From contig JAJGQC010000326.1 in assembly GCA_021014325.1 (NCBI GenBank), positions 1 to 64,000 on the forward strand: a stretch of 64,000 nucleotides of DNA, written 5' to 3'. Origin of the DNA: Plazaster borealis (Eukaryota > Echinodermata > Asteroidea > Forcipulatida > Labidiasteridae). The translations under genes were made by a program, and so were the position numbers. A model generated the notes under the pieces. That model did not search any database, was not told where the DNA came from, and worked only from the letters and a program-made list of their open reading frames with translations. Shown here in pieces: positions 46,349 through 57,994 of this stretch. Positions within the stretch are counted from its first letter, which is position 1; each line of letters starts with the position of its first letter.

Positions 46349-46822
46349 CTGAAAAATAGTACAACAAACAAACCATGAATTCATTTTGACAATAAAACTT
46401 TTTATCTTCAACCACACAAAACTATTGGAAACAAATTGTAGACTGGAACACTGCGCTCAGATCCTGTATTCTTCCTGAGTGCAGTCAGGCTGTATAGTTA
46501 AGGGGGATTTTTGTCCTTCTCTCTCAACATTTCAAGCCACTTCCAGAAATTGTGGAACTAACTCAACTCAAATAAGAGCAGCATTTCCAAATTGGAAATT
46601 CTTTTGTGTATCTGAGGTATTCAGAAGTTAGTTCAAAAATGTGTTAGTTTAAATAACACACTAATTTTGCCACTGGATGTGCTAGTATTAGTGATGCAAG
46701 TGTTGCTCTTAAAGTGTCAACGTATGGCACAATTGATCAAACACTGTAAAGAAATTTCTGTGCACAATTATACTATTCTCAAAGGATTTGTAATACCCAC
46801 TTTTTGAGTGATGACATGAATA

Positions 46823-47059
46823 TTTAAATGGGACTTTAGTCATGATGATCATAATGACTGTCCCCCTTGTGGCTCTACATGGAATTATGAACTCTAACCC
46901 AGTTACAGCATGCGCCTCACATCACAAAGGCTGCTGTTATTACTATATTGTGATGTACTGGCCAGCACACCCACATGCAGTTACTGGGTTAGAGTTCATA
47001 ATTCCATGTAATTCCATGTCACAGGCCTGCTATGATCATGACGACAGTCCCCCTTTAAA
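46823..47059. mobile_element. Foldback MITE in the last intron
   Basis: ACATGGAATTATGAACTCTA plus ACCCAGTTA at 46878 is inverted at about 46978-47016. Outer ends TTTAAATGGGACTTTAGTC / GACGACAGTCCCCCTTTAAA also pair. 237 bp. Confidence 0.75.
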
Positions 47060-47158
47060 CAGTGCCTTAATAGTGAGATCAAAACACCAACAATTAGCAA
47101 AAACAAAAACATGGGATAGAATTGTAATCATTCATTTTTATTTAAATGATAAACTTAC

Positions 47159-47297
47159 TTCTGCATCCAATGAGTTCAATGCGCATCGCTGGATATCCCT
47201 CATAAGTGATTGGTCTGATACGGATGAAGCGTGCTCTGATTGGCTGCTCAAATTTGTTAGTAACGGGTGTTGATTGGTCAGTGTTACCACGGAATGT
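47159..47297 (-). CDS. Discoidin domain 4, second exon
   Basis: 139 bases, phase 0 start, phase 1 end. Encodes TFRGNTDQSTPVTNKF, then RARFIRIRP and MRIELIGCR. This is the C-terminal third of an F5/8 type C fold, with the R-F-I-R-I-R-P strand and the closing E-L-x-G-C motif. Acceptor TTTTTAATCAG, donor AA|gtaagt. Confidence 0.9.
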
Positions 47298-47750
47298 CTG
47301 ATTAAAAAAAACCAAGAAAATCATCATGCAGATAAATGAAAGGCATGCATATTTAGTAAAACTTATCAAACAGTATAACAGGTTGTCAAAGCCTGGTTAA
47401 TAGAGTTCAAACAACTTTGTTATTTACACTCTGATTTAAGCTTTTGAAATCTAAGCAGAGATGTTTCGTTGAAGATATTTTCTAATTCAAGCAAAGTTTT
47501 CTAATTCAAGCAAGGTTTTCGAATGCATTTTTTTTCTTCAAATCCAAACATTGAGGTCATTTATCTCAGTTTGGTTCAATGGTTTCAACTTCAAATAAAG
47601 TGCTTTTCTGAAGCAATTTTTGCAATGGGGTTCACAAATTAGCAGGTGCTCTCTGTTTGCAAAGATTTTGAGGAATAATTCGTGTTCAAGAGTTGGAATT
47701 GTAAATTGAAAACAGCTGGCTTGTATTATTGTAATAAAGAAACCATTTAC

Positions 47751-48082
47751 CTGAGGTTGTCCTGTAGGTGCTCCATGGCCAGTTACATGGTACCAGGTGT
47801 TGTTGTTGAGGCTGTATTCTACTTGGAATGCTGTAACACGCCAAGTGTTGTTATCTATCCCTTGAATTATTACCCCTTCAATAGGAGTCACCACCAGTAA
47901 GTCTACCTTTAGCCATGGAGATTCTGTGTCATTCTGTGATGGACACCATCCACCAATGACATGATTCAAACGTCCATTACTAGGCTGACATGGTTGGTCC
48001 TGGTTGGTACTAGAGGCTGTTATTCTCCAGTCAGGAATGGAATGATCTTCCACTCCAAGGTGTTGCCCACACACCCAATGAA
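47751..48082 (-). CDS. Discoidin domain 4, first exon
   Basis: 332 bases, phase 1 start (V-H-W-V-C), phase 0 end at TGQPQ. Landmarks: CGQHLGVEDHSIPDWRITAS, GGWCPSQND, WLKVDLLV, GVIIQG and VEYSLNNNTWYHV. The opening cysteine should pair with the cysteine closing exon 47159-47297. The spikes that bind lipid or glycan in the family cannot be read from the sequence alone. Confidence 0.9.
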
Positions 48083-48592
48083 CTGTAAATAAACATACGT
48101 ATAGTCATGATTTTGATAACATTTTGTTAAGTTGTGCAAAAATGGCAGTACATTTGGCTTTTCTTTAAAACAACCCAACTCGCCGGCTGATGACTACTCA
48201 AATTGTTTCCGATTTTCTGAGTAATAGAAACCCCTTTTTTTATTGGATCAACTGCTAAATTGTTCAACTCTGTACAATTTTATTTAATGGCTCTTTACAA
48301 TCTTAATAATGGATAGCAATCTCTTGATGTGTTTGGTTTTCCCAAAAAAATGAAATGTGTACAGTCTTAAAATGGTTAATCCACTTATCTATCCCTTCAG
48401 AAAAATAGTTGTAAAACGAAAAAGAAAAATTGCACAGCCACACAGTTTTCAGAATGGGAAAGAGGACTCTTGAGGGTGCTATTGTGACCTGTTTTTGGGG
48501 GGTTACCATTTGCCAAAAAACAAATCAACAATTAATGTGTCCAATCAATTTATTACTAAAATAAATGGTGCATGAAAGGGTTAAACTGCATA

Positions 48593-48937
48593 GCCCTTAC
48601 CAAAATTAACAATTAATTCCAATTGGATATCCAGTTGGAAAGAATTGGATTGAGTTGGTATTGAGTTGGTGTTAGTTGGTTTATATTGGAATACTGAATT
48701 TCCAATTGGAATCAAATTGGACTCAGTTTGCTTGATTACATTGAATTGGAATTAGTTGGAATTTGTTTCCCAATTGAGACCAATTGGGTCCAGTTGGAAA
48801 AAGTCCAATTGGGTTCAGTTGGAAAACAAATTCAAACTGACTCCAACTGAGTCCAATGGTTTTGTGCCAAAAAACACAACATTGGAAAAATTCCAATTGG
48901 TTCCAATTGGAAAGTTGAATTGGAAATTTTGGTAAGG
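48593..48937. mobile_element. Foldback MITE rich in CCAATTGG
   Basis: CCCTTACCAAAATTAACAAT at the left and GGAAATTTTGGTAAGGG at the right are inverted. The interior consists of many variants of CCAATTGGAA and AGTTGGA, themselves short palindromes. It lies in the intron between discoidin domains 3 and 4. Confidence 0.7.
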
Positions 48938-49113
48938 GAGAGTTACACAATTTTAAGAGTAAAAATTGCTAAACAAAATGATAAAAATGCACCCCTGTCC
49001 TGAATTCTGGTTTTCTTGTGTGTAATTGGGGTTCTTTGAAAGCATTTCTTGATAAGTCCATTGTTTCTATTCTGAATAATAATGCGAGTTAATCATTTCT
49101 TGTTGAAACTCAC

Positions 49114-49252
49114 CTTTACATCCCAGGAGTTCAACACGTATCCATAGAGAGCCATCAGTCTGGTTTAGTATGATGCGAATATAACGAGCTGTGATTGGTG
49201 GATGGAACATGCTGGTAGCTTCAGAGTTTGATGTGGTGTTCTTTCTGATTAT
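49114..49252 (-). CDS. Discoidin domain 3, second exon
   Basis: 139 bases, the same length as the matching exons of domains 1 and 4. Encodes IIRKNTTSNSEATSMF, PITARYIRIIL and RVELLGCK. Acceptor TTGCAACAG, donor AAG|gtgagt (phase 1). Confidence 0.9.
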
Positions 49253-49775
49253 CTGTTGCAATACAAATGCAAAAATAATTTAATTTGTTTAAACATAAGT
49301 ACAGCCTTACTTACTGTAACAGTGTGATCCCATCAGCACTGAAGACTAGCATTGCACTTGTATACAACATTTAACTTTAGACACAGTAAACTCATCAATC
49401 TAGCTCCACCTCTTAATTTATTGACAAATCACAACAGGTGAATGTATTCCAATAATACAGGTCTGACATTATAAAATCCCATTACAAAATGTATAGCTGC
49501 AATGTAGCTGTAGCCATTGGGGCAGCTGCATTGTGTTTGGTGCAGTGATCTGGTAGGATAATCAAAGGGTGCAGATGATTATGCAATTCCATTTGAATGT
49601 TTTTGTTTGTCAGTTTTCATTGTGGGACCAAACGGACTTATGAAACTAGTTCTTTATTGATCAAACCAGTATTTAAAAGGTTTTAGCACAAACTCATAAC
49701 AAGTTTGATTTTATGATGGATACTTTATGTGCAGCAATTAACACATCAGTGTAGGTTAGACATCAAAGTTCTTAC

Positions 49776-50110
49776 CTGTGTTGAATTCATATTATGCCAA
49801 GTGCTCTGGTCATCACTGTACTCCAGTTGGTACTCATGACTCATATCTACACTGGTTCCCTGATCAGATCCCTGCAGCATCATAATTCCCTCTACTGTGA
49901 CTCTAATTTCTAGATCAATCTGTAACCATGGTTTGTTGTCATTAGGTTCAGGGCACCAGCCAATAGTATTACTGTTTGCTGATTGAGTGAGTCGTGCATT
50001 GCTTGGTTGACAGTTACCATCTACCTTCCCATTTGTACTTGATGCTGTGATGCGGTAGTCAGGAATGCTACCATCTCCCATTCCAAGACGTTGCAAACAA
50101 AACCAGTGTT
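49776..50110 (-). CDS. Discoidin domain 3, first exon
   Basis: 335 bases. Starts in phase 1 with EHWFCLQRLGMGDGSIPDYR and continues ITASSTNG, CQPSNARL, GWCPEPNDNKPWLQIDL, GIMMLQG and YQLEYSDDQSTWHNM to the donor ACACAG|gtaaga. Confidence 0.9.
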
Positions 50111-50587
50111 CTATTAAAGATAAATGGAAACTCAATATTAGCATTACTGAATTAAAGTGTCTGATTAATTCTTCACTGTGTGGCTTTTGGAACATAATTT
50201 GTTTTGTTTTGATACACAGTATGCAAATTGGATTATGTAATCCTTGACATCGCAATGTAGTCTGTAAATATTTAAATCAGATGTTAAACTTGTCTGGTAA
50301 AAAGTTTCTGCTTGATAAAAACAAAAGTTTTCTCCAAAAAGGTAAAAGATCTCTTTGGTTTAAAATTCAGACAAAGAGGAAATGAAGGTCCTCCTGGTTT
50401 TTCAAATTATATAAATTTGGTAAAACTTAAAACAATGTATGTTTCTTTTTACTTGTAAAGTAAGTATATTGGTACCTATTGTTTTCAATATGCATTGTCA
50501 TTTATATCAAATAAACTTCTACATGAGTGTTTATTTAATGTTTTAGTTGTGAAGTAAACCCAAGGGTTGTTTATAAGATGACCTTAC

Positions 50588-50729
50588 CATTACATCCAAG
50601 GAGTTCAACACGCATTCCTGGACGACTGCCTACATACCCAGTTGGTATGATGCGGATGTAGCGTGTTCTGATTCCCTCATTGAACATGTTGGTTACTCTG
50701 GTGTACTTGTCACTATTTCCAGGGAATCT
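50588..50729 (-). CDS. Discoidin domain 2, second exon
   Basis: 142 bases: RFPGNSDKYTRVTNMFNEGI, RTRYIRIIPTG and MRVELLGCN. Acceptor TTTCTTTCACAG, donor ATG|gtaagg in phase 1. One codon longer than its counterparts. Confidence 0.9.
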
Positions 50730-51269
50730 CTGTGAAAGAAAAATAACTTTGATGCTCATTGACAACTAATTATCTCAAAGTTAGAATGGTTGGAATACAC
50801 ATTGGTCGTGGGAAGTTCTCCTGTCATATGCTGCTCTACTATTTTGAAAGAAATAATGTTAAGTGAAAACAATCTTTTTTGACTCTCGATGACAACTAGA
50901 ACTAACCATCTCAAAGCTAAAATTGTAGAAAAACACAAGGGTCCTAAGAATTATATACTGCTATTTTCTTTTGGAGAAATCAAGTTATGTCAGTTTGGTA
51001 TACAAAAGCTGCTATAGCTTTTATTTTGCAGTTTCTTTTGTTTTAATTGTATAATTTTGACTTCCTATCTGTAATAAAAGCAATATGGTAAAAATAAACC
51101 AAACACAATATTAATATCATTCTTGTTGATTTGGAAGGAATGGTACCCATGCCATTTCAGTGACTCATTGAAGAAACAATGTAACTGCTAAGGCATTGCT
51201 TCATGTTGTTGATATTTCAATTCATTTATCTGCATGATGATTTTCTGCCATTTATGTATGATGTCATAC

Positions 51270-51595
51270 CTGTGCATTGACCTCAGATGTCCCTCCTATG
51301 TATCCCCAGTCTTGTGCATTGCCACTGTATGCAATCAGGAACTCTGTCACCCAGTAGTCTTTGTAGTAGTCGTAGCCCTGTGTTATAACACCTTGAATCA
51401 GTGCTGGCTGTTGCAAGTCCACCTGGTACCATGCAGTGTCTTTGTCACTCTCTGAGGGACACCAGCCACCTAACACATCTAGCCGTCCTTTAGGGTTCTT
51501 GGGGCAGTGACCTTCATCAGTAGAGGATGCTGTTATACTGTCATCCGGGATGCTACCATCTTCCATTCCAAGACTATGGCCACAGCCTCCATCAA
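51270..51595 (-). CDS. Discoidin domain 2, first exon
   Basis: 326 bases. Phase 1 start with VDGGCGHSLGMEDGSIPDDS, then ITASSTDEG, GGWCPSESDKDTAWYQVDL, GVITQGYDYYKDYWVTEFL and WGYIGGTSEVNAQ before gtatga. The ~123 bp around its acceptor are duplicated just upstream (see 51561-51810). Confidence 0.9.
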
Positions 51596-51810
51596 CTGAA
51601 GAGATATTAAATAAATACATGTTTCCCATAAATAATCCATAACAGTCTGATTATTTTCATAGTTATGTTTCTTCCTAATGATCTTCCATTCCAAGATAAG
51701 GGCCACAGACTCCATCAACTGAAGAGATATTAAATAATTACAAACATTGTTTCATGTTGCCCATGAATAATCCAAAACACTCTGATTATTTTCATAGTTA
51801 TGGTGGGTTT
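51561..51810 (-). repeat. ~123-bp tandem duplication including a decoy exon start
   Basis: The domain 2 acceptor region and the first ~37 coding bases occur twice (TTCCATTCCAAGA at 51561 and 51684). The upstream copy has the same acceptor (ATCTCTTCAG before 51718) and encodes VDGVCGPYLGMEDH, followed by TAG at 51675-51677. It is a pseudo-exon carrying a stop, without a donor. Confidence 0.8.
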
Positions 51811-52179
51811 TTTAATGATCTTTTCATTAATGTTTGATTTTATACTGTATGTGAAGAGAAGTGTCATGACACAAAGAATCATGTTTTGATATTTCCCCCA
51901 GTGTCTGGAGGAAATTCATAGTATGATTATTTTCATAGATATGTTTTTCAGAATTATGTTTTAATTAAAGCCTGGCTTATAATGTATTTGATTATAATAT
52001 TTATGACACAAGGAATCATGTTACATTATTTCCTTTATCTGAAGGAAATTCACATGAAATATAAATAAGGCATTCACTATAAAGGCAATAATACACTGCA
52101 TTTATTTTATTTCATTCATTTTAGTCATGTGACATGTAACTAGTGCACTATAGTTAACTAGTGCACTAGTCCCAAAATT

Positions 52180-52580
52180 GTTACACCATAGTATAGCAAT
52201 TTTGGGACAAGTAACATTATTGTATGGGGTAATTTTTCCTCATTTATGACCTCCGATGATATTCAATCAAACGACCTTGAATTTGACCCTTTGACTGATG
52301 CAAAGAATGTAAAGACCCATTTGTTGTTGAAATCCAATGACGTCATGTTTCAAATTTGTTTTTTTACAAGGGTCAGGAATGAACCAACAAATCCCCATAT
52401 AAAAATGCAGACCCCCAAGTAGGTCTAAGTGGCATCATTGGCTGTTCTTTACGTTGACAAATTATGCACTGGAAAGGTATCAAATACAATGGCAATTAAC
52501 GCCATTTTAACGTGAGGTTAGAGACTTGTAATTTTTTCCCCATTCATTATTAGGACTCTATCTATTGAAAAAAGAGTACA
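52180..52580. mobile_element. Partial copy of the element at 56337-56832
   Basis: Shares TGAAATCCAATGACGTCATG, GTTGACAAATTATGCACTGG, TATCAAATACAATGGCAATT and GAGGTTAGAGACTTGTAATT with the right part of that element. Confidence 0.65.
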
Positions 52581-52929
52581 TAAAAAGGGAAAAATTGACT
52601 TTAGAGCCCCTCTTTAAGATTGATGACATTTCACTGACCAACAGCACTAATGTTAGCTGTGAAGAAATAGTGAATGTTGTTAAATAAACATGGTACAAAC
52701 TTTGCTTTGCATCAGGACAGTTTCACAGCAGAACTTCATTTGGAAACTTGTTTTTCCTTCTGGAGAGCTTACATGTTTAAGATTTTTACATGTTCTAGTG
52801 TTTCCAGAAAAGTGTAAGTTAGGGTTTTGTCTATAAAAATAATGTACAGGAATTCCTAAACTCATATATTAAAACAGGAATGGTGTGTTGACAAACACAA
52901 ATGCCCTGCTGACTTTAATTTTATTCATC
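52581..52929. other. Intron DNA, nothing recognised
   Basis: No exon of the discoidin gene or repeat unit seen. Confidence 0.4.
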
Positions 52930-53395
52930 TTGAGTTATCACTCAGACAACATTTCTTTTGTTTTTGCCATAATGACCTTAATATTCAACTGAGGGGGTCC
53001 AAAAACAATAGGCTTCTGGGAGATCCCAAGACCAATCGCCACACCAAGTTTGAAGTTGATATGCCAAGTCCTTCTTGAGTTATTGCTCGGACATTTCTTT
53101 TGTTTTTGCCATAATGGCCTTAATATTTAACTTAGGGGATCCAAAAACAATAGGCTTCTGGGGGATCCCAAGACCAATTTCCACACCAAGTTTGAAGTTG
53201 ATATGCCAAGTCATACTTGAGTTATCGCTCTGACATTTTTTTTTTTTGTTGCTATAATGACCTTTACATTTGACCTAAAGGTTCTGCAAACAACAGGCTT
53301 CTGAGGGATCCCAAGACCAATCCCCACACCACGTTTGGAGTTCATATGCCTAGTCCTTCTTGAGTTATCGCTTTGACAATGATTGCAAACACACG
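52930..53395. repeat. ~143-bp satellite, about 3.3 units
   Basis: TTGAGTTAT anchors at 52930, 53075, 53217 and 53360. Units share TTTTGCCATAATGACCTT, AACAATAGGCTTCTGGG, ATCCCAAGACCAAT and CACACCAAGTTTGAAGTTGA. Confidence 0.85.
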
Positions 53396-53424
53396 CACAC
53401 ACACTCCCGTTTGTAAATCCCGCT

Positions 53425-53790
53425 TACCGAGGACTTCTCTTTAGTTCTCCCATTGTTTGGACATAGTTTTTTTTAGCGACGTCCCCATCGGGTTTGTACA
53501 CGAACACGAAGCGAGGACGTCCTCGCTCTGTCAAACACTCGGATCCTTTTGTTAAAGTCCTCGGTTTGAATGGATAGACACGCTCATGCACACATGTTTG
53601 TAAATTCCTGTAAATCGAGGCCTCCCCCTTCTTCTCCCATTGTTGTGACTTAATTTTGTTTAGTGACATCCCAGTTGGTTTTGTACATGAAAGTGAAGCG
53701 AGGACATCCTCGCTCTGTCAAACAACTAGATCCCTTTTGCTAAAGTCCTTGGTTTCAACGGGTAGACAAGCTCGCACACATGCACGGATC
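53425..53790. repeat. Tandem duplication, ~185-bp unit
   Basis: CTTCTCCCATTGTT, TTTTGTACA, GAAGCGAGGACGTCCTCGCT (a palindrome) and GTCAAACA...GATCC...TTGTTAAAGTCCT occur twice with about 10-15 percent divergence. Confidence 0.75.
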
Positions 53791-54339
53791 AACAAGGGAA
53801 ACATGGCCCTTCGGCTTTGCCTGGCCAGACATTAGAGAAACAGGACATCCATCCACAAAAACCTCCATCCACTCATGACAGATAAGTAACCTTGTTGTAT
53901 TTGTAAGTGCACCATTCTACACAGTTGCTTGATATTCAGTATTGGGCCTTATTAGACACTGGTGTATATTGTCATCATGTTGTGATAGGGAGAGACATTG
54001 CTGGAGTGTTAACATTATGCTATTCATTGTCTGCTGTCCGAGGATTGTACATGAATGAAATCTCAATCATTTTTCAGATTGCTGCATGATGTCATCAGTT
54101 ATATGTGGATTTATTAGACTTCACAATAAACCCTTTAAATACCAGTTTACTCTGGATATCAGATGGCTTTGTAGAATTTCTACACTCTACCATTGACATG
54201 TGTACATGTATAGAACATGGAAACATAAACACAGTTGATTATGGTAAGAAAGTATAATCAGTCTTAACATGGCTGTAATTTTGATACTTTGAAGAGGTGG
54301 CTTAGTCAAGTGTTAAACTGAGAAGGTCATAATTTCAAC
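53791..54339. other. Intron DNA, nothing recognised
   Basis: No supported feature. Confidence 0.4.
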
Positions 54340-55320
54340 ACATAAACCACAGTGGAGTTTGTCTTGAGCATATACAACCTAACAAAGGTTGAATGTGAAA
54401 ACATAAATTCCTTCCACAGGACCATCAAGTTCACGAGCGATTACTCAACCAAAGATACCCACTTTCTGGATGTCAAAGTTCTTAAGACGAATGATGGCTT
54501 AACCACAGATCTCTTTGTTAAACCCATAGATAAGTATCAATACCTACATTCAACCAACTGTCACCCCCGACACTGCAAAACTGGCATAGCCTATATAGTC
54601 AGGCCCTCAGACTTCATCGAATATGTTTTAATGATTCTGATTTTATCCACCACTCACAGGAACTTAAGAAACACCTTGTTTCCATGGATCATTAGCCCCC
54701 TAGCAGTTCATCGAGCGATCCACAATGTCAAGGCTTGCTCTATGGAGTCGGTACTTTCCAAAGGACACAAGCAACAACAGCGTTTCAAGGGGAAAGTTCC
54801 TTTTGTTGTTACTTTCCACCCCTCACTTCCTCCCATTCCTAAAATAACCAGTTCTAACCATCATATTCTTCACACATTAGATCGACTTCAACGTGCTGTA
54901 CAGGAAGAACCCATCGTTGCCTACAGATGCCCATCCAGTCTCAGGGATCTCATTGTCCGGGCAGAAGTCCCCCCCATTAATGATAATGTTAATCCCCCTT
55001 TACCACGGGGATTTTTTAAGTGTTCCAACACTTCCAAATGCATCGTCTGTAGACAACACATCAGGGAATCGGACTCCTCCCTCTTCCCACCTTTGATCTT
55101 GTCCTTTGCGTTTCCAATTTCTTGTGGTCAAACAAGCCCCCTCCAACCCCCCCCCCTCTGTCTCCCTATTCATTGTTTACCCCTTGCCTTGTCTGTTTGC
55201 TCTCTGCCTCTATTCATGTATTTCCACTTGACTGCTTTTGTTACGCTTACATACCTGTTCATGTGTGTAGTCTTGTCATTTAGCCTTCAAGAAAAACGTC
55301 AGGCCATTAACTATTTTTTG
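54340..55320 (+). mobile_element. Penelope-like element remnant
   Basis: Opposite in strand to the host gene, in the intron between discoidin domains 1 and 2. It encodes the end of a Penelope-type reverse transcriptase (STKDTHFLDVKVLKTNDG, YQYLHSTNCHPRHCK), a segment that returns to the family pattern only in another frame (QALRLHRICFNDSDFIHHSQ, 54599-54690), then TLDRLQRAVQ, SSLRDLIVRAEVP and GFFKCSNTSKCIVCRQHI, the cysteine-rich linker that precedes the GIY-YIG nuclease in complete elements. The nuclease and the catalytic part of the polymerase are absent. At least two frameshifts are present. The 3' tail matches 1985-2345. Confidence 0.8.
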
Positions 55321-55620
55321 CAAAGGTTGAATGTGCAAGTGATGTGCACAGAGGGTAATGAGTTCCATACAAATTAGGCATATAAAGCAGGCTGAGGTCA
55401 TGTTTATCCACCAAGTGATCAGCTTGCATTGCAACCACAGAAGAACATCAACTATTTGGTCTAGTAATCATTTATGGGAAAAGTGTAATGAAGAACAGAA
55501 TGTTATTTGAATTCAGTTTGTCATGTCTCAATTAAATGAATGAAATTCTGTATCATAAACCTGCTACTTGAGAGCATACTGTGTGCTTAGCACCAGACAT
55601 TACTAAGTCATATCACTTAC

Positions 55621-55759
55621 CTCTGCAGCCAAGGAGCTCAATACGTAGGGATGGGTAGCCATTCCAGGCTGTTGGTCTGATGCGGATGTACCGTGCTTGA
55701 ATAGGCTGCTGGAATATATTGGTAACTGGGGTGTCTCTATCAGTGTTGCCATTGAATGT
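55621..55759 (-). CDS. Discoidin domain 1, second exon
   Basis: 139 bases: TFNGNTDRDTPVTNIFQQPI, ARYIRIRPTAW and LRIELLGCR. Acceptor TCATTGACAG, donor AGAG|gtaagt in phase 1. Confidence 0.9.
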
Positions 55760-55916
55760 CTGTCAATGAAATCAGAGGTGGACATGGTAGGAAATAAATT
55801 AATTAGTAATAATTAATACTTAGATCATGAATAATGACTGTACAGCTTCATTGAAGTGTCTTTGTTTATAAGGAATACATGTAGGGATGGAGGGTGTCTT
55901 TGCTGAATACTCTTAC

Positions 55917-56233
55917 CTGTGGAGTAGAGTTCCCATTCACATACAGCCATGCATTATTATCAATGCTGTATTGTACCTGGTAATGTGTCACATACCAATC
56001 ATAGTATGGACGGCCCTGTGTGATGACACCCTCAATCTGCACAGGCTCTGTACCCATATCTACTTGAAGCCATGAATCACTGTATTGCCCATTAGCTGGC
56101 AACCAATACTGGTTCAGGTTCAGTCGTGCATTACTTGGCTGAGTCCATGAACCCCACTGACTAGATGCTGTGATTCTAACATCAGGAATACTCCTGTCTT
56201 CCATTCCAAGTGCATGTCTACAATATCTACCAA
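55917..56233 (-). CDS. Discoidin domain 1, first exon
   Basis: 317 bases: phase 1 start VGRYCRHALGMEDRSIPDVR, ITASSQWGS, PSNARLNLNQYWLP, WLQVDMG, GVITQGRPYYDWYVTHYQVQ and AWLYVNGNSTPQ. It lacks the GWCP segment of domains 2-4. It is the first module after the FReD N-terminal half, joined in phase 1 (ACT G | TT). Confidence 0.9.
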
Positions 56234-56336
56234 CTGAAACCAAACAAAACCCAATAGCCTTTAATTACATGAGGAACTATAGGTGATGAATTTTGTTTTT
56301 TCAAAACAACATTTAAAGAGGAAAGGAGATTTTGTG

Positions 56337-56832
56337 ATAGATACCATCCTCATGTGAGTGGGGAACAAATTACAAGATTCTAACCTCACATTAAAATGGT
56401 GTAAATTGATATTGTATTCCATAACTTTCCATAAAAGTGCACAATTTGTCAACATCCAAAACATCTGAGGACATCTTTCTGAGAAGAATGGGTCTCTACA
56501 TTTTTGTACAGGGATGTTTTGGCTAAAAATTTGAAACATGACGTCATTGGATTTCAAAAACTAATGGGTCTTTACATTCCAAGAGGAAATTTTTCGTAAA
56601 AAAAAATATTCAAAATCAAGGCCGTTTTTATTACATGTTATCGAAAGTCAGAAATGAACCAAAACGTCCCCGTAGAGACTGATTTTTCTCAGAATGATGT
56701 CATCAAATGTTTTGGATGTTGACAAATTGTGCAGTGAAAAGTTATCAAATACAATGGCAATTTACACCATTTTATTGTGAGGTTAGAGACTTTTAATTTT
56801 TTCCCCACTCACATGAGGACTCTATCTATTGG
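56337..56832. mobile_element. ~500-bp foldback element
   Basis: Left arm ATCCTCATGTGAGTGGGGAA, CTAACCTCACATTAAAATGG, AATTTGTCAACATCCAAAAC; right arm carries the complements in reverse order (GTTTTGGATGTTGACAAATT, GTGAGGTTAGAGACTTTTAA, CCCCACTCACATGAGGAC). Arms about 180 bp. Both flanks show TATCTAT-like ends. Confidence 0.8.
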
Positions 56833-57154
56833 AAAATAAGTACATCACAAAAATTGATTTGGTCATTTATTACCTTCCTATTTAAGCCAAAAGCCAACTG
56901 ATGTGGTTTAAATTGTAGTGTTTCACATTAAATTGATATCAAATAATAAACCACAAGGGAAACTGACTGGGTACATTTCATATTAAATTGAGTCACTGTT
57001 AGAAATGTCTCACATAAAGAATCAAAACATTCAATGAATATGGAAACATCGGTAGTATTTCATGAAAATATTTTTCAAACTTATTCAGCAAAAGGTATTA
57101 GATGGAGATTGTAGTCCTCCTAGTCATGATTAATACAAGCAATTGTAGACATAC
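56833..57154. other. Intron DNA
   Basis: Nothing beyond intron sequence seen. Confidence 0.4.
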
Positions 57155-57416
57155 CAGTTGGTTGTACACTCAAGTGCTCCATGGACAGGGTGTAGTTATC
57201 AGGTCCGATGTGAAAGGGTGTCTCCATCAAATGACCAGTGCTATTTTTTTCATTGGTGAGGTCAAGACGGATTGTCCAATTCCCATCAGTATCAGTCAGC
57301 TTATGTAAAATCTCATTGCCAAGCCAAAACTCCCCATCCATTGACCCAAAGCCAACCTTGTAATCTACCCAACTGCGGTTAAAATTGACGGATCCATCAT
57401 AGCGCCGCTGGACCAC
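57155..57416 (-). CDS. Fibrinogen-related domain, N-terminal half, second exon
   Basis: 262 bases, phase 0 start and phase 1 end. VVQRRYDGSVNFNRSW, DYKVGFGSMDGEFWLGNE, WTIRLDL and PFHIGPDNYTLSME are diagnostic of the FReD core (V-x-Q-R-R-x-D-G-S, G-F-G, G-E-F-W-L-G-N-E). It stops at SVQPTG, exactly where a normal FReD would enter its C-terminal half. The missing half lies at 46065-46348 in matching phase. N-glycosylation sequons (NRS, NWT, NST, NYT) fit a secreted protein. Donor CTG|gtatgt. Confidence 0.9.
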
Positions 57417-57518
57417 CTAGAAGAAAAAAAAGATAGATCGTATAATCTAATAGTGTGTAGTGAAGATCAAATTTGAAAATTAAGTTTCAGATTTATTTTC
57501 ATTATATTATCGTCGCGC

Positions 57519-57994
57519 CAGTGCAACAAGGTCGTAACTCCACTCGTTTGTTTTGCATGAATTACTTTTTAAGATTCGGTAACGTTTTAAACAAAACTGG
57601 TTGTTTAAGTCAAGTAAACTTGTACATATGAACTATGAAGACATTTATAATAAAAACATTAAAAGTAACATTTACACTTAAATACCTCTCAAACAAGTTT
57701 TATGCCTTAATTACCATGAAAATTGTAGATACATCCTTGTTGCACAGACACTGCATCGCGTGCAATCAATGGGTAAAACGTCATATTTCTCAGTGCAACA
57801 AGGTCGTATGTCTCAGATAAGACTTATTTGCTCGAAACACGTTAATGAATTATGTCGACATTTATTGATAATGACCTGTATCTTTTTAGTTACTTTTTGG
57901 ACAAAATTGAAACTTTTACAGTTAATCAGACAAAAATAAAGCAAATTTTGTATATCATAACACCAAAAATTTGACATACGACCTTGTTGCACTG
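57519..57994. mobile_element. MITE with perfect 18-bp TIRs and an internal copy
   Basis: CAGTGCAACAAGGTCGTA at 57519-57536 is perfectly inverted at 57977-57994. A third, direct copy lies inside at 57791-57808. About 476 bp, AT-rich, no transposase. Confidence 0.8.

Noticed and set aside
46002..46352. Plus-strand 116-codon frame
   Set aside because: It is the antisense shadow of the FReD C-terminal exon.
54352..55377. Single 341-codon gene
   Set aside because: It is a frameshifted Penelope-like remnant that runs on into its non-coding tail.
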